Both the position numbers and the translations under genes were made by a program. The notes under the pieces were generated by a model that was not told the DNA's origin, searched no databases, and worked only from the letters and a program-made list of their open reading frames with translations. This document shows, piece after piece, positions 55,274-63,870 of a DNA stretch of 64,000 bases; position 1 is the stretch's first letter, and every line of letters starts with the position of its first letter. The DNA lies in contig NZ_JBGSLK010000116.1 in NCBI RefSeq assembly GCF_041740695.1, positions 45,998-109,997 of the forward strand, written 5' to 3'. The stretch is from Haliscomenobacter sp041740695. GTDB lineage: Bacteria; Bacteroidota; Bacteroidia; Chitinophagales; Saprospiraceae.

Positions 55274-58225
55274 CTATTTGCTCAGGTCCTTAATGCGGAT
55301 ATTCCGGAACTTCAGGATCGAGCCGTGCCCCAAAAAGCCAATATGGCCAGTGTTGCGGTTCAAACCTGGGTGATCCTTGTGATCCAGGGTGCCACTCTTG
55401 GAAGCTTCCTTCATGTCCCCTTCCACAATCACGGTACCATTCAGCGTCACCCGAATGAAGTTACCTTTGACGTATACTTCTTCCTGGTTCCACTCCCCTA
55501 CTGGTTTCAGGAAATCACGCTTAGCGGGCATTACGCCGTATACAGAACCGTGGTACTGGTATTGCTCCAATTTGGCGTAAATCGGAGCGGTGTTGTCCAG
55601 AATCTGGATTTCCTTGCCCACGTATGCTGCATCGCCTTCCAGTGGTGCGTGGATACCCAGGCCATTGTTGGCGCCAGGTGTCAATTGGAATTCAAAGCGG
55701 AAAATAAAGTCGCCGTATTCTTTGGCCGTATACAAGTTGCCCCGGTTTTGGGTAGCCGTTGGATAAATGGCCAGCGTGTAGTTGTCTACTACGTAATCCG
55801 TTTTATTCCCTACCCAATTGTCCAGATCTTTGCCATTGAACAGGATGTCAAAGCCCTCCTTTTTTTCATCTACGGTCAGTTCATAGGCCTGATTGGTTTC
55901 AGTGCCTGATGCTGGAAGGGTGGCCAGGTAGGTATCGATGTCGATGAGTTCGTATTGGCTATCCGGGCCGTCCAGTACCTTGCGGGCACGCTCCAGAGCA
56001 CTGCGCACTGCGGGGCCAGTGAGGCCAGGTTTGGCATCGGCGGTAGGCAAGGCAATCTGCATCACCGAGCGACTGGCCGTGGCACTCAAATCTGGATTGT
56101 CAATAAAACGGTTCGCCGACATCAGTGCAGCCAAGCCACGCAAACGGCCAATGGCCCGAACCACCGCAATTTGATCCGCTTTGCTGTTGACACCCAGCAC
56201 ACTTTCGCTCAAAATGGCCAGTTTTTGCTCATCGTTCCAGGTCGATCGGTTCAACTGGTTGATCATCCCGTTGAAAGCACGGGAATGGTAAGCACTCAAA
56301 TCAGGATTTTGCCGGATTTTCAACAAAGTCTGAATGGCCTCGCTGTTGTTCCAATTGCACAAGGCGGCAAAAGCAGCTTCTTTTTCTTTACCCGTTCCTT
56401 TTTCAAAACTGGTCTTGACTTTTTCCAAGGCGCCTTTGTCCTCCAGGTAAGCCAATATAGGAATGATTTTGTTTTTGTTGCTCTGGTAAGCCTCATTGAC
56501 CACTGCAACTGAACTGGCATCCAAAACAGGAACGATGGCCGCCTGGATGGCTTTAAGGTGGGCCTCTTTATCCGTTTTGGGCAACATGCCCAACAAATTG
56601 GATAACTTGGCCGAGGTAGACAAACGGCTCAAGGCTTGATAAGCGGCATTTTGCACCGTCGTGTCGGCAGACTGGGTCAATGCAGCAATGTTGTCGAAAT
56701 AAGCGCTGGCACGGCGTTCGGCAATAATTTGGATCAAAGCCAATTGTGCTGCGGGCGAAGCAGCCCCTAGTTTGTCCACCAAAATTTTACAATTGTCTTT
56801 GTCCACTACTTGCAACAAAGCTTGCTGGGCAGGTTGGGCTTCCTCACTGGAGGTTGCTTTCAACAAATAATCCAGCAAATTTGTGGCGTATTTTTTATTC
56901 CCGGTCAAAGCAATTGCATTGGCAGACACGGTACGAACTGCCGCATTGTTGGAGCTCAAACCAGGTAGCAAACGTTTTTCCACAAAAGTTGGATCTGATT
57001 TGGAGGTTGCGGCCAGCATGGCCAGGATTTCGCCTTGGGTATCCGCAGTAGCTTTGCTGTAAATCGCCTCCCATAGTGGTTTTACCGTAGGTTTTTTAAG
57101 GGAGCTTGCCGCAACTTTCAGCACTTCCCGGCGGTATTCTGCATCGAAACGATTGAGTTCAGCATTCAAAGTTTTGACTGCCAGTTCAGCATTGGCCCAA
57201 TTCAAAGCTTTGAGGGCAGCCAAGCGGTAGTGCTGCTGTTCGGTTTTGAGCGTAAGCGCCAACATATCACTAGCCAATTTACTGACCAGGGCGATGTTCT
57301 GGGGGCGCTGCAATTGCTTCAGGTATTCCACCAATGCACTTGCAGCTTCGGTTGGATCATTTTTAAAATCCACCGCTTTGGCTTTGTTCAGCAAAAGGGA
57401 GTAGGTTGAACCTTCACCCATCAAAGCCAGACTCCAGAGCGCCTGTTTTTGCAAGGCCACATCTGAGCTGGAGGCAAAAGCCAAAATAGAAGGGATGGTA
57501 GTCCGTGCTCTAAGTTCGCCCAAAGCTTCAATGATGCGGTTTTGCACAGCTGGTTTGGCGGCTTTTAAGGCTGCCACCAAAGCGGGGGCTACATCAGGAG
57601 TACGAATGGTCACCAAGGCAGCAATGGCTGGAGCGTATAGGGCGTCGTTAGCGAAATATGCGCTTAAAGCTTTGACGCTGGCGGTAGTGCCCACCAACTG
57701 AATGTTACTGATGAAATAGGCTTTCACCTCCGTGTCGGACGCTTTGCCCAAAGCTTGTAGGTAGGCTTTTTCAATCAAAGCTTTGTCCGTAGCCGTTTTG
57801 GCGTAGTGGGTCAGCAGTGAAACGGCGTAACGCGAAGCTACCCCTGCCGCTTGACCACTGGGGGCGACCTGTTCGCAAACCAGGCCAAGGCCAACTGCAC
57901 CAGTAGCCAGCAGTTCCGCATAGTTGCGCTCGGCAGCCTGATTGCTGGTGGCTGGGAGGGTGGCGAGGATGTCGGCGATTTTGGTGGGGGTGTTGGGTTG
58001 GGCGAAGAGGAGGAAAGGGCTCAGGAGCAAGGTGAGGCTCAGGAGTTTTCCCCACGACTGAAGTCGTAGGCTTAGCCACGACTGGTTTTCCCACGGCTTT
58101 CCCCACGACTGAAGTCGTGGGTCGGGACGGTGGTGGTGCCTCCCACGGCTAAAACCGTGGGTTGGCACGGTGGAAGTATGATGGTTATGGTTAGGCATCG
58201 AAGATATGGATGGATGTGGTTTCAT
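55274..58225 (-). CDS. HEAT-repeat + DUF1080 (3-keto-disaccharide hydrolase-type) exported protein
   Basis: 983 residues if started at ATG 58225 (a TTG at 58240 is also in frame). Helical HEAT-like repeats span ~90-770 (ALWSLALMGEGSTYSLLLNK). A C-terminal DUF1080 domain (~775-983) contains DILFNGKDLDNWVGNKTDYV and GSVYGVMPAKRDFLKPVGEW. The signal peptide LLSLTLLLSPFLLFAQ begins only after ~60 residues, because the 5' end is interrupted by palindromic repeats that translate as LQSWGK twice. The true N-terminus is uncertain. It starts a few bases after the Gfo/Idh gene, so the pair is an operon, plausibly for 3-keto-glycoside breakdown. Confidence 0.8.
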   Translation of the reverse strand: MKPHPSISSMPNHNHHTSTVPTHGFSRGRHHHRPDPRLQSWGKPWENQSWLSLRLQSWGKLLSLTLLLSPFLLFAQPNTPTKIADILATLPATSNQAAERNYAELLATGAVGLGLVCEQVAPSGQAAGVASRYAVSLLTHYAKTATDKALIEKAYLQALGKASDTEVKAYFISNIQLVGTTASVKALSAYFANDALYAPAIAALVTIRTPDVAPALVAALKAAKPAVQNRIIEALGELRARTTIPSILAFASSSDVALQKQALWSLALMGEGSTYSLLLNKAKAVDFKNDPTEAASALVEYLKQLQRPQNIALVSKLASDMLALTLKTEQQHYRLAALKALNWANAELAVKTLNAELNRFDAEYRREVLKVAASSLKKPTVKPLWEAIYSKATADTQGEILAMLAATSKSDPTFVEKRLLPGLSSNNAAVRTVSANAIALTGNKKYATNLLDYLLKATSSEEAQPAQQALLQVVDKDNCKILVDKLGAASPAAQLALIQIIAERRASAYFDNIAALTQSADTTVQNAAYQALSRLSTSAKLSNLLGMLPKTDKEAHLKAIQAAIVPVLDASSVAVVNEAYQSNKNKIIPILAYLEDKGALEKVKTSFEKGTGKEKEAAFAALCNWNNSEAIQTLLKIRQNPDLSAYHSRAFNGMINQLNRSTWNDEQKLAILSESVLGVNSKADQIAVVRAIGRLRGLAALMSANRFIDNPDLSATASRSVMQIALPTADAKPGLTGPAVRSALERARKVLDGPDSQYELIDIDTYLATLPASGTETNQAYELTVDEKKEGFDILFNGKDLDNWVGNKTDYVVDNYTLAIYPTATQNRGNLYTAKEYGDFIFRFEFQLTPGANNGLGIHAPLEGDAAYVGKEIQILDNTAPIYAKLEQYQYHGSVYGVMPAKRDFLKPVGEWNQEEVYVKGNFIRVTLNGTVIVEGDMKEASKSGTLDHKDHPGLNRNTGHIGFLGHGSILKFRNIRIKDLSK
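58044..58165. repeat. Cluster of CCCACGACTGAAGTCGTGGG palindromes within the 5' end of a gene
   Basis: CCCCACGACTGAAGTCGTAGG (58050-58070), CCCCACGACTGAAGTCGTGGG (58101-58121) and the related CCCACGGCTAAAACCGTGGG (58142-58161), with partial copies between. They lie upstream of the signal-peptide codons of the HEAT-DUF1080 gene, and the reading frame stays open through them. Confidence 0.85.
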
Positions 58226-58246
58226 AGTTGGTTTTTGCAACGGTGA

Positions 58247-59530
58247 TTAGATTTTCCAGGGGCCACGCATGGGCTGGTTGATGAGGCGATTGGCAGCTTC
58301 ATCGTCGATGAATTCTTGCTTGAGTGGATCAAAACGGAGGCTGCGCCCCAGCTGTAGGGCAACTTTACCCATGTTGACTACCGTGCAGGAATTGTGGCCG
58401 TTGATTTCGTTAAGGGCAAATTTCTGGCGGGTTTTCACCGATTCACTGAAGCTGGTCACCTGGGGTGCCGGATCAGGGAAGCTGTCGATCATTTGCAACA
58501 GATTGGGAATGGTTGATTTAAAACCTTTGTAGATTTTCCCTTTGGGGCCTTCGATATAGGCTGCATCCGGGTTTTTGTTTTCTCCATCCAGAATGATTTT
58601 GCAACCATCGGCATAGGTAAAGGTGATTTTACGCCAGGTGCCCACGGCATCGTCGTGCTGCTGGGGGCAATCGACCTCTACTTTAACCGGACTGGTGTTG
58701 TCCTTGCCAAGGATGTACTGCACGGGGTCGATGTAGTGTTGCCCCATGTCGCCCAGGCCGCCGCCATCGTAGTCCCAGTAGCCCCGGAAGGTGGTGTGTA
58801 CGCGGTGGGGATTATAAGGTTTGTAGGGCGCTGGGCCGAGCCACATGTCGTAGTCCAGATCAGCAGGTACCGGAGTGGGTTCCAGGTTGCTTTTGCCCAC
58901 CCAATAAAATTTCCAGTTGAAGCCCGTTACGCCACTGATGTTTACCGTAAGGGGCCAACCCAGCACACCACTTTCAACTACTTTTTTTAGTGGTTTGACC
59001 GTGGTATTCAATCCGTAGAATTGGTCGGTAAAGCGGAACCAGGTGTTGAGGCGAAACATCCGACCGTATTGTTCCATGGCTTCCACTACACGTTTGCCTT
59101 CGCCGATGGTACGAGTCATCGGTTTTTCACACCAGACGTCCTTGCCGGCCTGGGCGGCCATCACCGACATCACGCCGTGCCAGTGCGGCGGCGTGGCGAT
59201 GTGGACGATGTCGATATCGGGTTGGGCAATCAAATCGCGAAAATCGGAATAAGCCCTAGCCTGACCGCCCGATTGGTCGACGGCCATCTTGAGGTGCTTT
59301 TTATCCACGTCACACACTGCAACCAGTTTGGTGCCTTCGTAGCCAAAATGGCCGCGCCCCATGCCGCCGACGCCAATAATGCCCTTGGTGAGGGTATCAC
59401 TGGGGGCCAAAAATCCCTTGCCCAATACGTGACGGGGTACAATGCTAAACGCGCCGATTGCCAAGGCGGAGTTCCTGATGAAATTGCGACGAGATCGCAG
59501 CTGATTCGTTTTGTTTTGGTCTGCTGACAT
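58247..59530 (-). CDS. Tat-exported Gfo/Idh/MocA-family oxidoreductase
   Basis: 427 residues. The N-terminus LRSRRNFIRNSALAIGAFSI is a twin-arginine signal. The Rossmann motif is KGIIGVGGMGRGHFG; the family signature is DVWCEKPMTRTIGEGKRV. The C-terminal half (GYWDYDGGGLGDMGQHYIDP, ending NRLINQPMRGPWKI) matches the large exported Bacteroidota/Planctomycete subgroup. It is the first gene of an operon with the HEAT-DUF1080 gene, with a 6- to 21-bp gap. Probable role: C3 redox of a glycoside as partner of the DUF1080 domain, by analogy to known 3-keto-glycoside pathways. Confidence 0.87.
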   Translation of the reverse strand: MSADQNKTNQLRSRRNFIRNSALAIGAFSIVPRHVLGKGFLAPSDTLTKGIIGVGGMGRGHFGYEGTKLVAVCDVDKKHLKMAVDQSGGQARAYSDFRDLIAQPDIDIVHIATPPHWHGVMSVMAAQAGKDVWCEKPMTRTIGEGKRVVEAMEQYGRMFRLNTWFRFTDQFYGLNTTVKPLKKVVESGVLGWPLTVNISGVTGFNWKFYWVGKSNLEPTPVPADLDYDMWLGPAPYKPYNPHRVHTTFRGYWDYDGGGLGDMGQHYIDPVQYILGKDNTSPVKVEVDCPQQHDDAVGTWRKITFTYADGCKIILDGENKNPDAAYIEGPKGKIYKGFKSTIPNLLQMIDSFPDPAPQVTSFSESVKTRQKFALNEINGHNSCTVVNMGKVALQLGRSLRFDPLKQEFIDDEAANRLINQPMRGPWKI

Positions 59531-59660
59531 ACACTGTATTTTGATAGAGTAAGATAGGCAGGTTTTGGAAAAAGTAGGGATGGAAGTCTAGCCAAATATT
59601 TTCTCTAAAATTTTGAACGTTTCAACTCTTGCCGTGTAAACCCAGCAAAACCCATTTTTT

Positions 59661-61250
59661 ATGTCCAAAAGCAGTTTATTGATGGCTTTTTTAGCCTCCT
59701 TCTTTTTATTCAATGTCAGCCTCTTAGCCTCCAGCGGCGATTTTGAAAACCGCCTGCGTCAAGCCGAACTGATCGGCGACAAAACTCAGGTCGAATCCAT
59801 TTGCAAAGAATGGTATGCCAGTGGTCAATATTCCCCCGGCGTGTTGAACTGGAATTACAACGCCCTAATGTCTGTCGAAAAAGACGCTTTTATTTTTACT
59901 CAGCAAGAAAGTGACACTTATCCAGCTTTGTTGTTGCAATACGCCTTGAAGGTACGTCCTGATGTCAAAATTTTAGGCATCCAATTATTGGAAAATCTGG
60001 AGTATCGGAAATTGGTCATCCGGGATCACCAACTGCACTGGATTGCGGTGGAGGGAAGTTTGAGCGATTTTTGGAAACAGTTTTTGGATACCCGCAATCA
60101 GGTTTATTTGCAAAAAACGCCCATCTATTTTGGGGTGATGACCAATAAAAATCTCTTGTTTGCCGACAAAGCCCGCTTGTACCTCACTGGTTTGGCGCTT
60201 AAATACAGCCTCCAAAATTTCGACAACGTAGTGATGTTGCGCGAAAATTTTGAACAACATTTTCGCCTGGATTACCTGGAGTTTTCCCTGCAACCCGAAA
60301 AAGACCCTGCTTTGATTGCCCGTTTGAACCTCAATTATGTGCCTGCCCTGGTGCTGCTGCATCGGTATTACGCGGCCAACGGCGCTTTGCCACAAGCCAA
60401 TCGGGTGCAATCTTTAGCCCTACAGGTAGGCCGTGCAGCCGAGCGGGAAGCCGAGGTTAGCGCCTTATTTTTACCAGAAAAAACGGCCACACCAATTGTA
60501 TCCGCCATTTCAGTAAAAAACCTCGATAAGGCCATGCGGGTAGTGGCACCCAAATTGTATGCCGCCGAAACCGAGGTGACCAATGGGCAATACGAACTTT
60601 TTTTGCAAGACTTGTTAAAGAACAAAGACTTCGATCAAATTGCCCAGTGCCGCATTCATCCGGTGGATTGGCAGGCGTTGCTGCCTGAAAACCTGAGCAA
60701 AACGCCACTGGAACAAGTTTTTAAAAACGGCAACCCCAGTGGAACTGCAAGTCCTGTGCAAAGCATCAGCCACGAAGCTGCTCAACGCTATTGTGCCTGG
60801 ATCACCCAAGTGTACAATGCTTCGGCAGAAAAGAAAAAATTCAAAAAGGTATTGTTCCGTTTGCCGAGTGAATCCGAGTGGGAAACGGCTGCTGCGGGTG
60901 GCCGCAAAGGGGATCAGTTTCCCTGGGGCAGCCAATTTTATCGCAATGCCAAGGGTTGCTACCTCGGAAATTATCAATCGGTTCAACCCTGCGGAGATTG
61001 CCCCGACCAAGGTGGCGATGGCATCGATGGCGGAATTTTTAGCGTGCTGGCCAATTCCTATCTCCCCAATGACTTTGGGTTGTATTGCGTGTCCGGAAAT
61101 GTGGCTGAGATGATTCAGGAATACGGCATCAGTAAAGGTGGGAGCTGGCAAGATCCCCCACAAATGGCCTACATCAATTTGCAAAAAACCTATACACAGC
61201 CCAGTCCTAGCCTTGGATTTCGGGTGTTTATGGAGGTCATCGAAGAATAG
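59661..61250 (+). CDS. Exported FGE-sulfatase-domain protein linked to an ECF sigma factor
   Basis: 529 residues with signal peptide (SLLMAFLASFFLFNVSLLAS). Residues ~30-280 are a helical or mixed domain I do not recognise. The C-terminus (~290-529) is an FGE-sulfatase/SUMF1 domain: APKLYAAETEVTNGQYELFL, FRLPSESEWETAAAGGRKGD, DFGLYCVSGNVAEMIQEYG, SKGGSWQ and SLGFRVFMEV. The family ranges from formylglycine-generating enzymes to non-catalytic binding domains. The catalytic Cys pair is not evident. It lies 6 bp upstream of the sigma gene in an operon. Confidence 0.82.
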   Translation: MSKSSLLMAFLASFFLFNVSLLASSGDFENRLRQAELIGDKTQVESICKEWYASGQYSPGVLNWNYNALMSVEKDAFIFTQQESDTYPALLLQYALKVRPDVKILGIQLLENLEYRKLVIRDHQLHWIAVEGSLSDFWKQFLDTRNQVYLQKTPIYFGVMTNKNLLFADKARLYLTGLALKYSLQNFDNVVMLRENFEQHFRLDYLEFSLQPEKDPALIARLNLNYVPALVLLHRYYAANGALPQANRVQSLALQVGRAAEREAEVSALFLPEKTATPIVSAISVKNLDKAMRVVAPKLYAAETEVTNGQYELFLQDLLKNKDFDQIAQCRIHPVDWQALLPENLSKTPLEQVFKNGNPSGTASPVQSISHEAAQRYCAWITQVYNASAEKKKFKKVLFRLPSESEWETAAAGGRKGDQFPWGSQFYRNAKGCYLGNYQSVQPCGDCPDQGGDGIDGGIFSVLANSYLPNDFGLYCVSGNVAEMIQEYGISKGGSWQDPPQMAYINLQKTYTQPSPSLGFRVFMEVIEE

Positions 61251-61256
61251 CGGCGG

Positions 61257-61814
61257 ATGTTTAAAAAAGCGCTGGAACAATACAGTGATGAGGCCCTGAT
61301 GCGCGAACTGATCAAGGGCAAACAACAGGCATTCGGGGTTCTGTACGATCGGTACGGGCCCCGAATGTACCGTTATTTCTACCGCATGTTGTGGCAGGAT
61401 GCTGGCAAAGCGGAGGATTTTACGCAGGAGCTTTTCCTGAAAATCATTGAAAAACCGCAGTCTTTTGATCCATCCCGCAATTTTTGTACCTGGCTGTACA
61501 CCCTGGCCGCCAATCTTTGTAAAAATGAATACCGCCGAAAAAAACCCTGCGAACTTGCAGAATTGGATCAGGGCGTTTTATTCGAAAACTTTTCAGAAAA
61601 AATGGACCAGCACTTATTTGATCAACAACTCCGGCGGGCAATCGACCAATTGAGCGCTAACCATCGGCAATGTTTCATTTTGCGCTATCAGGAAGAACAA
61701 TCGGTGGCCGAAATAGCCGCGATCATTGGTTGCCCGGAAGGCACGATCAAATCGCGCTTGCATTACGCTTTGCAGCAAGTAAGTCAACATTTGGAAGCTT
61801 GGAAAACCCACTGA
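61257..61814 (+). CDS. ECF RNA polymerase sigma factor
   Basis: 185 residues. Sigma region 2 (~20-85) includes AFGVLYDRYGPRMYRYFYRM, DFTQELFLKIIEKPQSFDP and FCTWLYTLAANLCKNEYRRK. Region 4 (~125-180) includes NHRQCFILRYQEEQSVAEIA, then IIGCPEGTIKSRLHYALQQV. This is a complete extracytoplasmic-function sigma factor. It sits between the FGE-domain gene (6 bp) and a probable anti-sigma gene (3 bp). It probably responds to an envelope signal and autoregulates the operon. Confidence 0.93.
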   Translation: MFKKALEQYSDEALMRELIKGKQQAFGVLYDRYGPRMYRYFYRMLWQDAGKAEDFTQELFLKIIEKPQSFDPSRNFCTWLYTLAANLCKNEYRRKKPCELAELDQGVLFENFSEKMDQHLFDQQLRRAIDQLSANHRQCFILRYQEEQSVAEIAAIIGCPEGTIKSRLHYALQQVSQHLEAWKTH

Positions 61815-61817
61815 AGT

Positions 61818-62336
61818 ATGGACACGAAGATTGAAGATTGGGCGATGTATAAAGATTGGTCGGCATTAAACCGCACTGAACAAGCACAAGTATTGGCGCA
61901 GATGAGTCAAGGAGATTACCAGCGCTTGCATCAACACTTGCAGGAGATCAAAGCATTGGATGAAGCGGTGCAGCCTCCCGCTCAGTTGCGTGCTCGATTG
62001 GTGGGGCAGCTGGCAGTTCAGGAAAAAATGGGCAGAACTCAACTTTGGTGGAAGCGGCAGGTTCCACTCTGGCAAGCCGCAGCAGCCATTCTGTTGGGGG
62101 TGTTGAGTACGTTTTGGATCAGTAAGTCGGAACCAAAGGTCATTGCGCCCACGGTGGTGCAAGTACGCGATACTTTGTTGCGGGAAAAAATAGTGTGGAG
62201 AGAAAGGATAGTGCAAAAGACCAGGGTGGTCTACCGCGATCGGGATAGCATTCAACTAATACTCAATAACCCGAAAGGCGTTTCACTGGAAGATGCGCCG
62301 GAGTTGTTGGGCTTGTTTACGCAAGCCGAGAAATAA
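61818..62336 (+). CDS. Probable anti-sigma factor (single-pass membrane protein)
   Basis: 172 residues. The N-terminal cytoplasmic part (~1-75) is helical (WSALNRTEQAQVLAQMSQGD, HLQEIKALDEAVQPPAQLRA). One membrane segment (~85-104, VPLWQAAAAILLGVLSTFWI) leads to a periplasmic part with VVYRDRDSIQLILN. The size, topology and position 3 bp after the ECF sigma gene fit an anti-sigma factor. No zinc-binding HxxxCxxC motif is present, so it belongs to the non-ZAS kind common in Bacteroidota. The periplasmic ligand is unknown. Confidence 0.72.
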   Translation: MDTKIEDWAMYKDWSALNRTEQAQVLAQMSQGDYQRLHQHLQEIKALDEAVQPPAQLRARLVGQLAVQEKMGRTQLWWKRQVPLWQAAAAILLGVLSTFWISKSEPKVIAPTVVQVRDTLLREKIVWRERIVQKTRVVYRDRDSIQLILNNPKGVSLEDAPELLGLFTQAEK

Positions 62337-62368
62337 TTGGAGTTCATAAACAATCGTGGCAGCGCACT

Positions 62369-62438
62369 GTAGAGACGCACAGCCGTGCGTCTTTTGCATC
62401 CAGCACAAGCATAGAGACGCACGGCTGTGCGTCTCTAC
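62369..62438. repeat. Two GTAGAGACGCAC palindromes in tandem
   Basis: GTAGAGACGCACAGCCGTGC (62369) and ATAGAGACGCACGGCTGTGC then GTCTCTAC (62411-62438), of the same family as 44971-44998. It lies between the anti-sigma gene and the convergent membrane protein gene. Confidence 0.85.
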
Positions 62439-62457
62439 AATCCGGCATCCATTTTTT

Positions 62458-62826
62458 TTACAAAATGTCCGACTCCTGCTCATGTACATCCGCCGTACGG
62501 CTCACATAAAAGTAGAACATGACCAATCCTGCGCCTACAAACAGCAGTACTCCAGCAAGATACGCCACGCCATCTTCCATACCCAAAGCATCAAAAAAGC
62601 CTCCAAACAAGAGACCAATTCCCGCCATCAAGGCTACTATTCCGTGCTTGAGAGAGCGTAGCTTGTTTACTGCGTTGCGCCGAAAAATACTGGCATCGCG
62701 TCCTGACTCAATCAAAGCCAAACGTATTTTAGTCTGATGGCTAAAATACATGTAGAAAAAAACGATGGCGGCGATAAATGGCCACACAATCGCGTTAATG
62801 GCAACAGCAACTTCGGCTCCGTGCAT
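62458..62826 (-). CDS. Small three-helix membrane protein (DUF6249-like)
   Basis: 122 residues. Three hydrophobic segments: AINAIVWPFIAAIVFFYMYF (~9-28), IVALMAGIGLLFGGFFDAL (~63-80) and AYLAGVLLFVGAGLVMFYFY (~88-107). A basic loop (QTKIRLALIESGRDASIFRR) after the first helix resembles the DUF6249 pattern, which I recall from Bacteroidota proteins often near ECF sigma genes. The family call is tentative. It converges with the sigma operon. The function is unknown. Confidence 0.6.
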   Translation of the reverse strand: MHGAEVAVAINAIVWPFIAAIVFFYMYFSHQTKIRLALIESGRDASIFRRNAVNKLRSLKHGIVALMAGIGLLFGGFFDALGMEDGVAYLAGVLLFVGAGLVMFYFYVSRTADVHEQESDIL

Positions 62827-62945
62827 ATTTTTCTTTTTAGTGCTTTTTTAAACTATTGAACGCTTTTTTGACGGAGTCTTGATCATTGTTGGTTACAAAA
62901 AAATGCATTTTTTTTCGAGCTTTGCGCTCTAAATTAATATTTGAC

Positions 62946-63227
62946 ATGCGCATCATTGGGAATATTGATCACCCCATCCTTAAAATCACGGTTTTTAAAA
63001 TGGAAAACCGCATTTCCGTCAAGTTTGAATCGGGCTTGTACGAGCAGACCTACAAGTTCAGAATTGGCGAGGGCATTGAAAGTTTTGAAGATGTGCAAAA
63101 GGTAGTAGATGCACCTTTACAGGCCCAGGTATTGCAATTGCTCACCAATATGCACGAACTGAAAAATCAGGCCATTGCACGAAACGTCATTCAAGAAGAG
63201 GAAGAAGAATTTGATCGGATTATTTAA
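62946..63227 (+). CDS. Conserved small Bacteroidota protein of unknown function
   Basis: 93 residues from ATG 62946 (MRIIGNIDHPILKITVFKME); an upstream extension to 62886 lacks a better start. The motif IDHPILKITVFKMENRISVK, then KFESGLYEQTYKFRIG and a charged C-terminal helix (ARNVIQEEEEEFDRII), is a pattern of short cytosolic Bacteroidota proteins. It converges with uridine kinase and overlaps it by 4 bp at the stop codons. The function is unknown. Confidence 0.65.
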   Translation: MRIIGNIDHPILKITVFKMENRISVKFESGLYEQTYKFRIGEGIESFEDVQKVVDAPLQAQVLQLLTNMHELKNQAIARNVIQEEEEEFDRII

Positions 63228-63853
63228 CGAGGATACTCCTGCAAGAAATTCTTAATAAACCCCTGCACCACTTTTAGCCCCATGTTGAAATCCTTATTGT
63301 TGTTGACGATCAGGTCGGCGTGTTCCACGTGCGGTTGTACATACTTTTCAAAGCTGGGCATGACATGGTTCTCATAGCGGTACAACACATCATCGATAGG
63401 GTAATTGCGCTCCATTTGGTCGCGGCGAATCCGGCGAATCACCTTGAGGTTTTCCTTGGCGTGTAAAAAGACGCGCAGATCCAGTAAGGCATTGATTTTG
63501 CGGTAGTGAAATACAAACAGGCCTTCGACGATAACCACCGGTGCTGGTTTAAACACCAAGGTTTGGGGGTTGGCTTGTTCATTGTTAAAAGTATACTCAA
63601 CCCGCTCAACGACTTGCCCCGCCAACAATTTTTCAATGTCTAACAAAAACGATTTTTTATCAATCGAGTTAGGCAGGTCAAAATTGACGACCCCTTGCTC
63701 ATCCTTTTTTTGGCTGGCCCGGGGTTTGTAATAATCATCTTGTGAAATCACACAGACATCGGCATCCTGAAACGGCTCCCGTAGCAGTTTGATAAACGTA
63801 GTTTTACCGGAACCACTGCCGCCAGTAATCCCAATGACCAAAGGTGAGTTCAT
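63224..63853 (-). CDS. udk: Uridine kinase
   Basis: 209 residues from ATG 63853; a longer frame to 63910 would run into the adjacent transposase codons and is rejected. P-loop GITGGSGSGKTTF (8-20), then ISQDDYYKPR, the NFDLPNSIDKKSFLLDIEKL segment, VVIVEGLFVFHYRK, and RRIRRDQMERN with HVMPSFEKYVQPHVEHADLI. All are family features of uridine/cytidine kinase of pyrimidine salvage. The length is typical (205-215). Confidence 0.93.
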   Translation of the reverse strand: MNSPLVIGITGGSGSGKTTFIKLLREPFQDADVCVISQDDYYKPRASQKKDEQGVVNFDLPNSIDKKSFLLDIEKLLAGQVVERVEYTFNNEQANPQTLVFKPAPVVIVEGLFVFHYRKINALLDLRVFLHAKENLKVIRRIRRDQMERNYPIDDVLYRYENHVMPSFEKYVQPHVEHADLIVNNNKDFNMGLKVVQGFIKNFLQEYPR

Positions 63854-63870
63854 TTGTTGAGTGTAACTAT

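Noticed and set aside
61120..61250. 3' end of the second FGE-domain gene as another DGR variable repeat
   Set aside because: Its GGSW...LGFRV segment does not match the template repeat beyond general family motifs, and no other template is nearby.
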